A DNA stretch of 64,000 bases from Metridium senile (taxonomy: Eukaryota; Cnidaria; Anthozoa; Actiniaria; Metridiidae), in NCBI GenBank assembly GCA_949775045.1, contig OX459098.1:20594375-20658374 (forward strand). The letters run 5' to 3'. Below are positions 35,201 to 45,513 of the stretch, piece by piece. Each line of letters starts with the position of its first letter. The stretch's first letter is position 1. The notes under the pieces were generated by a model that was not told where the DNA came from, did not search any database, and saw nothing but the letters and a program-made list of their open reading frames with translations. The position numbers and the translations under genes are program-made.

Positions 35201-38200
35201 TATAGAGTTAATTGAAATTGCGTTTAGATAATCAAAAGTTCACATGAATGTTATCCATAGGGGTTATATATAACATAAAGAAATTAAGGAATGAAGCATT
35301 TTTTTTGTCTCCACTTACAGGTGCATCTAGACTCCCGGTGAAGAATTTCTTGATTTGTCGTGCTATCACAACCTGTGCAGGAGATACTTGTGGGAGTCGA
35401 ACCCAAGGTTTTCCTGCTTCATTGCAGACATAATAAGCTTTCTTGTTACACCCAACCCTGTTTTCTTCAGTAGGGATCAATGGAGGAGGTTTGAAGTCTG
35501 TTCTTGGGACATCATCTTCTTCAACATCAAAATCACCTGAAAAAATAGTGAAATACATAATGAAGGAGGTTCATAATTTGAGATCATAATATAATCTTTA
35601 CTAAATGTTGCTTCTCATAAAACATATGAACTTCTTAATTTATAAAGTCATTGTCATCACAATAATACTGGTGGACAAACAGTCACATATTTTGTTTTGG
35701 CTTTGCCAACCAACCATTGCTATTAGAATAAAGAAAATTAAAAAATATATTGTGAAAGTGGTTGACAAATTAGCATCACAATACCAACACTTGTAAACAC
35801 TACGCTCAACTATATCATCAAGACATTATTTTTTTTATATATAACAATCACATACCTTCCTTGATAATATCAGGAGCTCCATCTTGGATGTTTTCCTAAA
35901 CACAAAGCACGGTTTAAGTGTTTAGTACCAAAATAATAATTAATAATAATAATTTAATTCTTAGCCCACTACATATTCTCAGTGCTTTGAAAATAATATG
36001 GAAAAAAATAAGTAACAGATAGGAAATATAAATGATTACAATAACAATATGGAAAATAATGATGATTAGAATAATAATACAAGGAAAAAGAAAAAAACCC
36101 TAGGAATTAAAAAGTAATGTCTTAGTACTTAGTACTCTTTAAACATGTTTCCAAGGGACATTCATTTTTCATTCCAAAAAGCTTTACAATTAAGCAAATA
36201 TTGTTGTACGTAGAAATAGTCATTGTTGTAGTATGTTTATTCAGTGTCAATCTATAAATCAACGCCAAGCTACTAGTGCATCAGTGAATCAAATGGCACA
36301 AAGCTAATGGCATGAATAATTTAATATATTTACACAAAAGAAATATACTTTAAGGACGTTCGTCACTTTGAGATCATCTCACTTCTAAACGAGTATGGTG
36401 ACCCCCATTTTTTATTTGCTTATTAAACTTGTATGATGATCATACTTTACCATGTGAAGTTTAAAGAAAAATCTATGGTTAACTTATTTGGGGGGGGGGG
36501 CATATTATATTGATGTTTTTTACAATCCTTTTGGGGGGAGCATGTAATTATTACCTCTTGCTATCCTTGGGGGGGGGGGGGGGGGGTATGTAATTATTAC
36601 CTCTTGTTATCCTTTGGGGGGGGGGGGTATGTAATTATTACCTCTTGCTATCCTTGGGTGGGGGGGGGGGGGGGTATGTAATTATTACCTCTTGCTATCC
36701 TTGGGGGGGATGTAATTATTACCTCTTTCTGTCCTTCAGCTTGTTCTTTCTCCTCTTCTAAATCAAGGGGGTCCTCTCCTTCATGGAATTCAACTTCAGC
36801 AATAATATAATTGGCTTGCAGACCAAAGACTTTACCTGGTGAAGAAATTATTGAAATCAGTGACTATTTTCTATCAAGTTGACTTTCAATAATAAAATTA
36901 GAGACACCTGATCAGCTATGTATTTTGAACTAGTATGTCTGTAGTGTTGTACAAAGTATTTTTGTCCTTACAATTTTACAGCTTTTTTGAAAAACTTTAA
37001 GCAGTAGGTAAAAATATATTTTCATATTCATTCCATAATGTTTTGTGGCTGCAGAGAATACTGCAATACATACATATACATGTTTGTACGAAACTTTAAG
37101 ATCATGAAATCTTCAAGATTGCCCTTGTCTAGTTTTATTTTTGGAACTGAACCTTCTTTGCAATAGCTGCTTAAAGTATTTGTACAACATACCCCAGAAA
37201 CGACACGTTCTGATTGGATAGCTATCCACTAACTGTTTTAAAGCCAAGAATATTCTGAAGGTTTCCTCTCTACCAAGTCCAACTCCAGCTAGCTCAAAGT
37301 AGTTGGCAAGCTCCATTAGATCTGGTAAGGGGCTTTCCTGTTCCTCGTCGTCAAGCTCTGCTTCAGGCTCAATGAACAATGGGTCTGGTTTATGCTGAAA
37401 TTTTTTTTCGTAAATAAAAAATTTTCAAAATGGAGAGAAAATTTTTCTTCGTTTCAATAGGGTACTGATCCCTCGGGAAATCAGTTAATTTTGTTTCACT
37501 CGAATCTCAATGTTTCCCTCGGACGGAGCCTCGATCGGGAAACATTGAGATTCTCAGGAAACAAAACTATCTGTTTCCCTCAGCACCAGTCATTAAGTGC
37601 TAACTTTTTAACATTTTCCCCTAGAAACATTAATGCATTATTTTAAAAGTGTATTAAACTAAATGACTAAAGTATCCAAATTTTGTAGGTTATATTTACA
37701 TACCTCAAAGAGTACTTGCTGACTTCTGGCGAGCAGTACCTCAGTAGAGTCATCTTGTTGATCCTGTTGAATATTTGAAAAGTTAGATTGAACACAGACA
37801 AAGTAGATGTCAAAAATCACAAGAATATTGAATTACTTTTTACCTGTATTGTATCAAAAGCCGGTTTAAATGTTGATCTTTTATTGTCTCTTACGAGGTC
37901 TTCTATTAATTCTGAAATAGATTTTTAACAATTTATTATGATACACAAGTTTAACATACACGTAAACATGTGAAATTCGAAGAGGTCTAGAATTCTAGTT
38001 GCTTTCAGTTCACAATTGTACTTGAAATTGTAAAGCTTACCTGAAGCATTTTCGGGCTTTTCTTTTAAAAGTTTTGTTAAAATATTAGATAAACTATCAT
38101 AACTGAAAAAGAAATAACAGAAATATATGAGAAATTAGGAATAAAATGCAGTACAAATGGCAAATTTACAAGAATGCGACTTCACTGATAGTCCGCCATT

Positions 38201-38316
38201 TTGAGGACTTACACATTGAGATTCGAATGAGTACTTGTCTTCAGCAAATAAGCCTTAGTATTATGAAATTCTGTGTCCAATTCTTCCTGGGTTACGTTTA
38301 TTGACGATTCAGACAT
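32260..38316 (-). CDS. Radial spoke head protein, RSPH4A/RSPH6A type
   Basis: Thirteen minus-strand exons give 536 residues: 38213-38316, 38041-38102, 37844-37911, 37704-37763, 37193-37394, 36723-36835, 35856-35895, 35319-35536, 34995-35136, 34359-34468, 33898-34042, 33395-33512, 32260-32488. All have GT-AG borders with matching phases. Family signatures include [58 protein letters not shown] and [20 protein letters not shown]. These proteins (RSP4/RSP6 in Chlamydomonas) form the head of the radial spoke in motile 9+2 cilia. Several Glu/Asp-rich stretches and a Pro-rich segment with an acidic C-terminal tail are normal for the family. Vertebrates split the gene into RSPH4A and RSPH6A; which one is closer cannot be told here. 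An AATAAA is about 90 bp past the stop. Confidence 0.95.
32612..32945. mobile_element. MITE with a second MITE inserted in it
   Basis: The outer element is a copy of 12813-13007 (AGTCCCC, ATCTTGAAAGGTAG). Close to its right end it is split by 32791-32922, an almost perfect palindrome (CACCTAATTT...AATTAGGTG, arms with GGCGATTGGCGATTG) flanked by TA on both sides. Another copy of the inner family is at 54229-54505. Confidence 0.88.
33010..33085. repeat. Dispersed repeat with TATATTGCGCA motif
   Basis: AATAATAATG...CTTATATTGCGCATTT recurs at 60519-60560 in RSPH-unrelated DNA; both continue with AAATGCGC/AATGCGC blocks. Nature unknown. Confidence 0.5.
33650..33716 (-). mobile_element. tRNA-derived SINE fragment, minus strand
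   Basis: On the minus strand ACTCAGTTGGTAGA and GGTCATGGGTTTGGAATC have A-box and B-box spacing of a tRNA head. Lies in an RSPH intron. Confidence 0.55.
35660..35820. mobile_element. MITE family A, copy 2
   Basis: GCCAACCAACCATTGCTATT, AAATTAAAAAATA, GACAAATTAGCATCACAATA and CACTTGTAAACACTA match the split copy at 6600-7015 and the copy at 44945-45088. In an RSPH intron. Confidence 0.82.
36480..36735 (-). repeat. Tandem copies of the RSPH exon 6 splice donor with poly-G spacers
   Basis: TGTAATTATTACCTCT (minus strand AGAGGTAATAATTACA, a donor) occurs at about 36543, 36589, 36630, 36677 and 36711, separated by G tracts of 7-19 bp. The copy at 36711 is the one that borders exon 36723-36835; the others lie downstream in the intron. 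Confidence 0.92.
37455..37600. repeat. Palindromic element in RSPH intron 4
   Basis: TTTCACTCGAATCTCAATGTTTCCC is mirrored by GGGAAACATTGAGATTCTC around GTCCGAGG/CCTCGATC-like blocks; outer ATCAGTTAATTTTG and CAAAACTATCTG blocks also pair. Confidence 0.7.
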
Positions 38317-38692
38317 ATTGGTTCACGTTCCAATAACTATTTTACATCTAAAGTGAAGATCTCTGCATCGTCTTATCAAAATATGCCTTCGTTTGTTCTC
38401 ACTATGGCAACAATAATGGACATACTAGATACAATCGATACTTGATCGGAAATCGTCGATGTATCATCGTAAAAAGAATTGATCGCTGATTGGTTTGCTG
38501 TAGAGTCGTTTATTATTCGCGTAAAGTTCGTTTATCGGGGTCGATTCGTTACAAATTCGTAAAGGTATGTTGTAAATATTTTCGTAGAAGTTTTGATCAA
38601 ATACTCGGCATTTTATGCGATTTTCTTGTCAAAAAGCATGCCGATCTTCGCTTCCCCAATCACCACGAGGGGAATAATTTAACGACAAGAAA
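38317..38692. promoter_or_regulatory. Shared head-to-head promoter region, RSPH and SAV1
   Basis: Only 376 bp separate the start codons of the two divergent genes, so both promoters and 5' UTRs must lie here unless upstream non-coding exons exist. No TATA box is evident. Confidence 0.6.
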
Positions 38693-41600
38693 ATGCCTTT
38701 TCGACTTTTGAGGAAAAAGGACAAAGCTAAAAGCCCAAAAGAACGGCTAATCCATGGCAAATACACAAAACGAGAGGACACAACCAGAATATTACAAGGT
38801 AGTTAAAACGGCACAATTATCTTTGATTTTATGCTCCTCTGATCTCTACAAATGACTGTTAAAAACTTTATTTGTCTCGCTGCAGTGGTTTGTGTGAATA
38901 AGGTGAATGTTTCTCTTGCGGGATGTAGACCATTTTCTGCTCTTGTAGGTCTGTGTACTGTACGCATCCATCAGTGCAATACTCTGAACAGTTATGCAAA
39001 CAGTCTCATAAAACAACATAAACATTTCAAATTGATAAGAAATTCTTGAGTATTTTTAATAGGTTCACACATACAAAGAATCGAAACTTGATTATTCTCT
39101 TTATAAAATTAAAGGAATTTGATTTATTATTATTACTGTCATTTCCTTTCACTCATAAATACTATAATTGATGGATAGCGAGATAGATAACGATCAAAAT
39201 TATTAATTGATTTTGATTTTACTGGATTGAAAAGTAATCAGAAGATCAGAAGTAATATAGCAAAAGATTAAATAGAAAGTAACGAAAGTAAATCTACTGC
39301 AGCAATTTGACAGCTTAATGTTGTCAGTGTTTATTTTTAATGTCATCAACTAATGATTGATCACTATCTGTTGTATTTTTTGACTGGCATTAGTTGAATA
39401 AATGAACTTGTAACTTGAAACCATTGAGTTTGTAAAATGTTGAAAAATGATATCAGTCTGTATAACTTACCTTTCATCTTTGCATTTGCAGAGCAATTGA
39501 AGAAAAGTGCCTCATCTCCCAACATACCAGGACAATTAACAGCCTGTACTAATGTACTATCAAATGCAGCACCATTTGTCTGCAATGAAGAGGATACCAC
39601 TCACCAAAATGCAGGGATACTCATGGTTGGTTACGGACATGCAATGCATTTGCACAATGAGCTACAAGACCAGCCTGGAGTTTCTACAGATGAAGAAAGG
39701 ACGCATGACTTTGATACCTCAGGGCAGCACATCTCAAATGAATCGTGTGATTCTTGTCAGCAGATGCAAGGAGTAAATATCCATGGACAAGCTAGTCCAA
39801 TTGAACAAGGATATCGACATCCACCACCTTACACTGATCTAGTCCAACAAAAATCAAAACTATCACTCGACAAATATCGCCATCCACCTCCATATAGAGA
39901 AACTAAAAATGCTCATCTTTCATTTAATGATTTGTATTCAGGTCAAATTTCCTCAGAGGAAAGAAATGATTTAATTTATCAGTTAATGACTAATAAGAAC
40001 CCACTACAAGATGGTTACTCACAATCTCAACCTTGTTTACCAAGTAGTTCATATCTACAAGATATAAAAGGTGTTAAAATTGATAAAGAAACAATGACAG
40101 ATTCGTACTTGTATCCTGAAGGAAAAACGCCTGAGAATGTCAACAGTTTTGTTAGTAATCTCTACGGCAGTCACGCTACGGTTATGTCTGATCCTCATGG
40201 CTATAATATTAGTCAAGGGCTGCCTCTACAGAATGATTCAGTAGCAACACGTTATAGTCCAGAGCAAAGTATTGCATCAAGTAATTTATATGCTGCAAGT
40301 GGTAATGCCATGGCGACAAGTTGTCCAGCGTTCTATACTAGAAGCTGTAATATTCCTGATAATCAGAGTTGTACAGGTTACTCTCCATATCAGCAAGGTT
40401 AGTTTGCATTTTGTAGAAACTTGAAGTGCTACTTTAGTCAACTTGTTTTTTATTTAATACTGTCTTTGTTTCTTTCTCAGCTTCATTTATTCATTCAAAA
40501 CTTATCTTTTTCTTTTATTAAATTGTGTTTATTCAACCATTCATTCAATCATTCATCCATCCATTCACTTAATCCAATTAATTTATTCATTCATTTAATC
40601 ATCCATCCATTCAATCATTCCTCCATCCATCAATTAATCCTTTTTCCATCCATCTATTCAATCATTTATCCATCCATTTATTCCTTCTATCTTTTCATCT
40701 CCCTTCCTTCTATCTTTTCTTTCATTTTACCTTTCTTTCTTCATTAAATCCAAGTCCTTTTTTTTCCTGTATTCATACATTGATGTTGATACGTTTCTCA
40801 CAAAAGGTTTTTGTGTTTTGTCAGGTGATGTCCCAGGAAATGAGATTGACCTGATTCTCCCACCAGGCTGGGAATCAGCCATAACACCAGATGGAAGAAA
40901 ATACTACATTGAGTAAGAAAAATAATATGCTTGTAGTTTAATTTTGTTTGACAAAAGTCACTTGCATTTTAGCCCCGCTCCACAGAAGGTTATTACGTTT
41001 TGATATTTATTTTTTTTTTATTTTTTTTTTATGATATTGATGAGTTACATGTGGGTGTAATGAGTCTTGAGAAATGACTGTTGATGTTAAATTGTGTGTG
41101 CTATTTTAACAACATGAGAAGAATGAATTTGATGACTTTATTTCTTTTCAGTTTTTTCATGCTATTTTGTTTCTTTTAACATGTAATTCTTTTTAGTTTT
41201 CTTCTTCTTATAAATAAAAAAATATGAATAATTAATGAAAAATTTACAAAAGAAACCATGACCATGAGGAGTGTTGTAAATATTCATACAACACTAGTAT
41301 TGTATATCCTGATTTGCATAAGTTTTAACTTAAAATTTCTCGGCAAGATTTGCTTTAATCTAGAAAATTTTGGTAAAATTTGAGCTAACCAACCTTTCAT
41401 GTTTTTCAGTCATTTTTTAAGTCGCAACCATGTTGTATCGGCTATACAATCATGCGCCTTTGGCTTGTAATTGTATATGCCGAGACAACACGGTTGCTCA
41501 TGTTGTAAACATAACTAAAAGTTGATGTTTTTTTTACTCCGATGAAGGGCTAAAGCTCGAAACATTTTTTTACAGTGTTACAAATTTCATTATATTACCT

Positions 41601-44275
41601 ATCATTTATATCAAACACGGACGCAGCCTATACTAGTTTACTCGCTAGTTTCCATTTAAAAGTTGATGTGATAAGGTATTATTCACTGATGCAAACATTC
41701 TGTCCACAGTCACCACACCAAGACAACTGTTTGGAAACATCCACTTCACAATGAAGGTAAATGTATTATCAACCTTTTCAGTCAAATGTAAAAACATCTA
41801 CTTCCTCATCAAATCCCAGCTGTCAGACAAGGCAAGGTCCAAACATCTATGCAATCTTTACAGCATTCTCTACACCTTATTTGCTATCTTGGCGAAATAT
41901 GTTTTTTATGGGTAGCCTAGCGGTGAGAGAGCTATCCTTTTACCACTGTGACCTGGGTTTGATTCCAGGCTCGATCAAGCGACAAGTGAATTGAGTTTGT
42001 TTGGTGTGTTGTTCACTCTAATGCCACAAGGGTTTTCTCCAGGTTATCCGGTTTTCCTCCCTCCACAAAGATCATGTGATAAGTGATGTGTGCTAAAAAT
42101 GTGTGCTAAAACATTTTAATGTAGGAGTAGTGAGTATAAGTGTGTTGAATACTTAAACATTAGCCACTTGCTAGGGAGAGTCAGTAATGCCTCCCTGTAT
42201 TTCGATCTAAAACAATGATTGTTTATTTATTTATAATGATAACCTATTTTTCACAGAGCTCCCTGAAGGATGGGAGAGAGTTGAATCCCAGCAATATGGC
42301 ATGTGCTACGTTAAGTAAGTAAAACATTTATTGTCATTCTGAAAATAAGCAATAGTATATGACTATCCCTGAAACAGGTTCCCATTTAAATCTGTACTTT
42401 CCCATTTAAATCTGTACTTATGCAAATTGTGTTGATGTGTGCTAAACACACAGATCAACCAATCAGAGTATAATTATTTCTGAAGTGAACTTCTCTGATT
42501 GGTTGATCTGTGTGTTTATCACACATCAACAAAATTGTTCCCACTTTTATTTGACCATACAGAAACCTTCATCAAGTCTCTGGTCCTCACACAAATTCAT
42601 CCCTAACAGGTTCCCATTTAAATCTGTACTTATGCAAATTGTGTTGATGTGTGCTAAACACACAGATCAACCAATCAGAGAAGCTCACTTCAGAAATAAT
42701 AGACTCTGATTGGTTGATCTGTGTGTTTAGCACACATCAACACAATTTGCATAAGTACAGATTTAAATGGGAAAGTACAGATTTAAATGGGAACCTGTTC
42801 CCTATTAATCCAGTCCACGAATAGGCTAAAACCTGTTCATGATAAAACATACTATGTTTAAATACACTCACAGCTTGAACATGATAAGGTAACTCTTATT
42901 CACAGCCAGCAAAATATCACTCTTCAACACAAATTAATCCACCACTAATTCATATTATTATACATTTTACTAACTACATTGAATCTGATTGGCAGAGTAC
43001 ACGGCTAAATCTGAGTAGCATGTGAACTTGACAGTGATAAAGGCAGCAGATAGTGCATTTATCACTGTCAAGTTCCCAGGCTCTCTCAGTCACGGGTTGC
43101 TGTTTTCAGTGAAGATGGCGGCTGCTCGTTTTGCCTCATTCACTATATTGTTGTTTACTTGTCTACAAAATGTATAATAAAACAATTATTGGGTTCGGTT
43201 TTTGCATGATATCGTAAATTATCAAGACCTCGAGTCTGTGTTATCTGCCTCAGCCTCCAGCTTCGGTAGATAACACAGACCTCGGTCTTATTATTATTTT
43301 TTTTTACTTTTTTTTTTCCATTGAGAATTAACAAAGAACACACACACACATCATTATTTACAATTCAAGAATGTCACAATAAATGTGACACACGAGATAA
43401 CTACAGTACGTTAAAATTATTTACACTTCTAATAAACTAGACCTCGGTCTTGATAATTTATGATATCATGCTCAAACTCACCCAATAATTGCTCAATGCA
43501 TGTTTGAATCAGTAGGTTGTTGTTTACAGCCAACACAACACTCAGCAATACAAATTCATTCACCACTTATTCATGTTACAGTCGTCAAGATAACACAGTG
43601 CAGCGTGAACACCCATGTCAAGCAGAGTACATCAAACAAGAACAACATTTGAACTATCAACCACAGAATAAACAAGACGACAATCAAAATGAATTGTCAC
43701 AAAATGCCTTTAGTGAAGGTATGTCTTCTAGATAAGTGTCTTTTGAAGTTGTTCATTTTCATTCATTCATTTGTTTATTCATCCCTCCATTCATTAGTTT
43801 GTTAGTTCATTCGTTCGTTCGTTCATTTATTTATTTATTCGTTCGTTTGCTAATTCATTCATTCGACATACATTTTCTCTCTCCAGAGCTTCCAACATGG
43901 CTGATGATCTATGCTCACGCATCCCCAGAATTTGACGAGTTTCTTAAGGTAAACTTTGTCGTTTTTCTCATAGAAAGGTTTCCTTACTTCTTGATAAGAC
44001 ATTTCGATAAGATATGTTTCTGGGGTTTTCTTCGTTGTATTTACTTGAAAACTATTGTTTTTATTCTCCAGTGGGAGCTGTTTCGATACAGCGAGCTAGA
44101 CTGTTGGCAAACCATCCTCAAAAGATTTTACAAGAAAGAAGTTGAACAGATTGTCATGCGATATGAGGAATATCGTCAAGCTTTACAACGAGAGATTGAA
44201 CGAAGACAAAAACAACAAAAAAGGCTCAGTTCACAAGCCCTAGCAGACCTCGTTGATAGGGAAAGTGATGTATGA
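38693..44275 (+). CDS. SAV1: Salvador homolog, Hippo-pathway scaffold with two WW domains and SARAH domain
   Basis: Eight exons give 535 residues: 38693-38798, 39492-40397, 40825-40912, 41710-41756, 42257-42314, 43582-43718, 43887-43948, 44072-44275, with all phases matching. The N terminus (LLRKKD...HGKYTKRED) resembles the start of vertebrate SAV1. WW1 (LPPGWESAITPDGRKYYIDH, about residues 345-378) is canonical. WW2 (LPEGWERVESQQYGMCYVN) lacks its second Trp, as in vertebrate SAV1. The C-terminal SARAH helix (LKWELFRYSELDCWQTILKR, about 468-520) pairs with the SARAH domain of MST/Hippo kinases, so SAV1 brings the kinase to its substrate LATS. The 906-bp exon 2 is a disordered insert with two PPPY motifs, which makes the protein longer than human SAV1 (383 residues). 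AATAAA at 44585. Confidence 0.95.
40500..40720. repeat. CATT/CCAT-rich low-complexity tract in SAV1 intron 2
   Basis: Degenerate CATTCAATCATCCATC repeats. A related TTCATTCGTTCG tract occurs at 43760-43865. No exon. Confidence 0.85.
41395..41512. repeat. Palindrome in SAV1 intron 3
   Basis: GCAACCATGTTGTATCGGCT...ACAAT pairs with ATTGTATATGCCGAGACAAC...GGTTGC around GCGCCTTTGGC. Confidence 0.7.
41539..41660 (+). mobile_element. Dispersed repeat family B with hammerhead-like head
   Basis: It begins CCGATGA, hairpin GGGC-TAAA-GCTC, then GAAAC (41539-41563; the first strand differs from CTGATGA by one base). It continues with the family body CAGTGTTACAAATTTCATTA...TTTACTCGCTAGTTTCCATT. Confidence 0.6.
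41908..42236 (+). mobile_element. tRNA-derived SINE in SAV1 intron 4
   Basis: The tRNA-like head has GTAGCCTAGCGGTGAGAGAG (A box) and CCTGGGTTTGATTCCAGG (B box), then a body with TTTTCTCCAGGTTATCCGGT and CCTCCCTCCAC and an ATTTATTTATAAT tail. To my knowledge the TCTCC-GG-TCCGGTTTTCC body is a common motif in anthozoan SINEs. Confidence 0.88.
42373..42803. mobile_element. Palindromic element with a duplicated arm in SAV1 intron 5
   Basis: CAGGTTCCCATTTAAATCTG, TTATGCAAATTGTGTTGATG and AACACACAGATCAACCAATC occur twice in direct orientation (42376 and 42607) and once inverted at the right end (42700-42800), so one complete inverted-repeat element follows a partial copy. Confidence 0.88.
43010..43475. 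repeat. Two inverted repeats in SAV1 intron 5
   Basis: AACTTGACAGTGATAAA pairs with TTTATCACTGTCAAGTT (43026-43075). A wider pair, ATTATTGGGT...TGATATCGTAAATTATCAAGACC and its complement, brackets 43183-43495 around CGAGTCTGTGTTATCTGCC and its complement. Confidence 0.75.
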
Positions 44276-45513
44276 AATACAGTCAAAATGGTGTTTTTTA
44301 TAGCGTACTTTTCTCGCAGAACTATGGTTTATTTCTTGGCAAAAAGAATTAGTTTTCATAAAGCTGTAAAATAAATTTAGCGCAAAATGGAATATAAAAT
44401 AATTGGAAAAGACAAAAAAGACAAAATGAATTAGAAATGGAAGCGCTCAAAGAATTCGTTTCTTAAAATAAATTATTTAGCAAAGTTAAACTTTGTACAA
44501 TTTACTAATATTAAAATACAATTTTGAAAACAAATGTGTCAATGACACCAAAAATAGTGAAAATCACGAATCTAGACTCAATGAAATAAAGTTTTAGGCA
44601 TTAGCTGTATTTAATTTTGTTTCTCAAATATTTACATTTTTTTTTCTTATATACTTTATTGCAAAGTTCGAGTGCACAGGCACTGCTGTCTGATTGGACG
44701 AACAATTGACAAGAAGGACATTTCATTGGTGGGGACAAAGTAAGCCAGTATAGTGCAGTATAGTCAAAAATAATATGTGCTTAAAGTGGCAACTTTGTTA
44801 TAAAGCTGGCAAAAAGGTTTAGGCAGAGAGTAAATATCTCCGCTATTGATATGCAGAATTCACACACAATACAAATACCTAACATGCGTTTCAACTGATT
44901 GATAAATCTGATTATTAAAGTCGTTTGTAACATTGAAGGCATATAGGTGGACGTACAGTGACGTATTTTGTGATTTTACCAACCAACCATTGTTATTAGA
45001 ACAAAGAAAATTAAAAAATCTACTGTGAAAATGGCCGTTGGCAAATTAGCATTACAACACTAGTAAATACTACTTCCACCTATATGGTCCATACAATATT
45101 TAATACATACATACATACATACATGATTTAACAACGTTTTTGTACGTTCTACAGCGCTTACATGCATTACAGCAATAAGTGACTGGTCATATCTTAACCA
45201 TGACTGCAGCTAACTAGTCGATATATAGCGCATGCACTAACGTATTTAATCGAATAAGCACTTCACTTTAACGCTATAATGTTACTCTAGAGCAGCATTG
45301 GAAATAATTTTTTATCAAAAGCTATATTCTTCAGTTCAAAATGATTATATATTTCACCGCTCGCCCATAAAGTTATCTCCCCAATATTCGTAGTTCTGAT
45401 CAAGAATTAAGGGGACAGTGAGATCGAGTACAAAGACTGTAGCAAGTACGGTAGAAGTAGCTAGCAAGTTCTACTAACGTCTGAATCGTCGATAAAGAGC
45501 TGACCTCCGCCGT
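44276..45513. other. Intergenic region between convergent SAV1 and galaxin genes
   Basis: It holds the 3' UTR of SAV1 (AATAAA at 44585) and a copy of MITE family A at 44945-45088 that starts GGTGGACGTACAGTGACG. No coding exon is visible. Confidence 0.7.
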
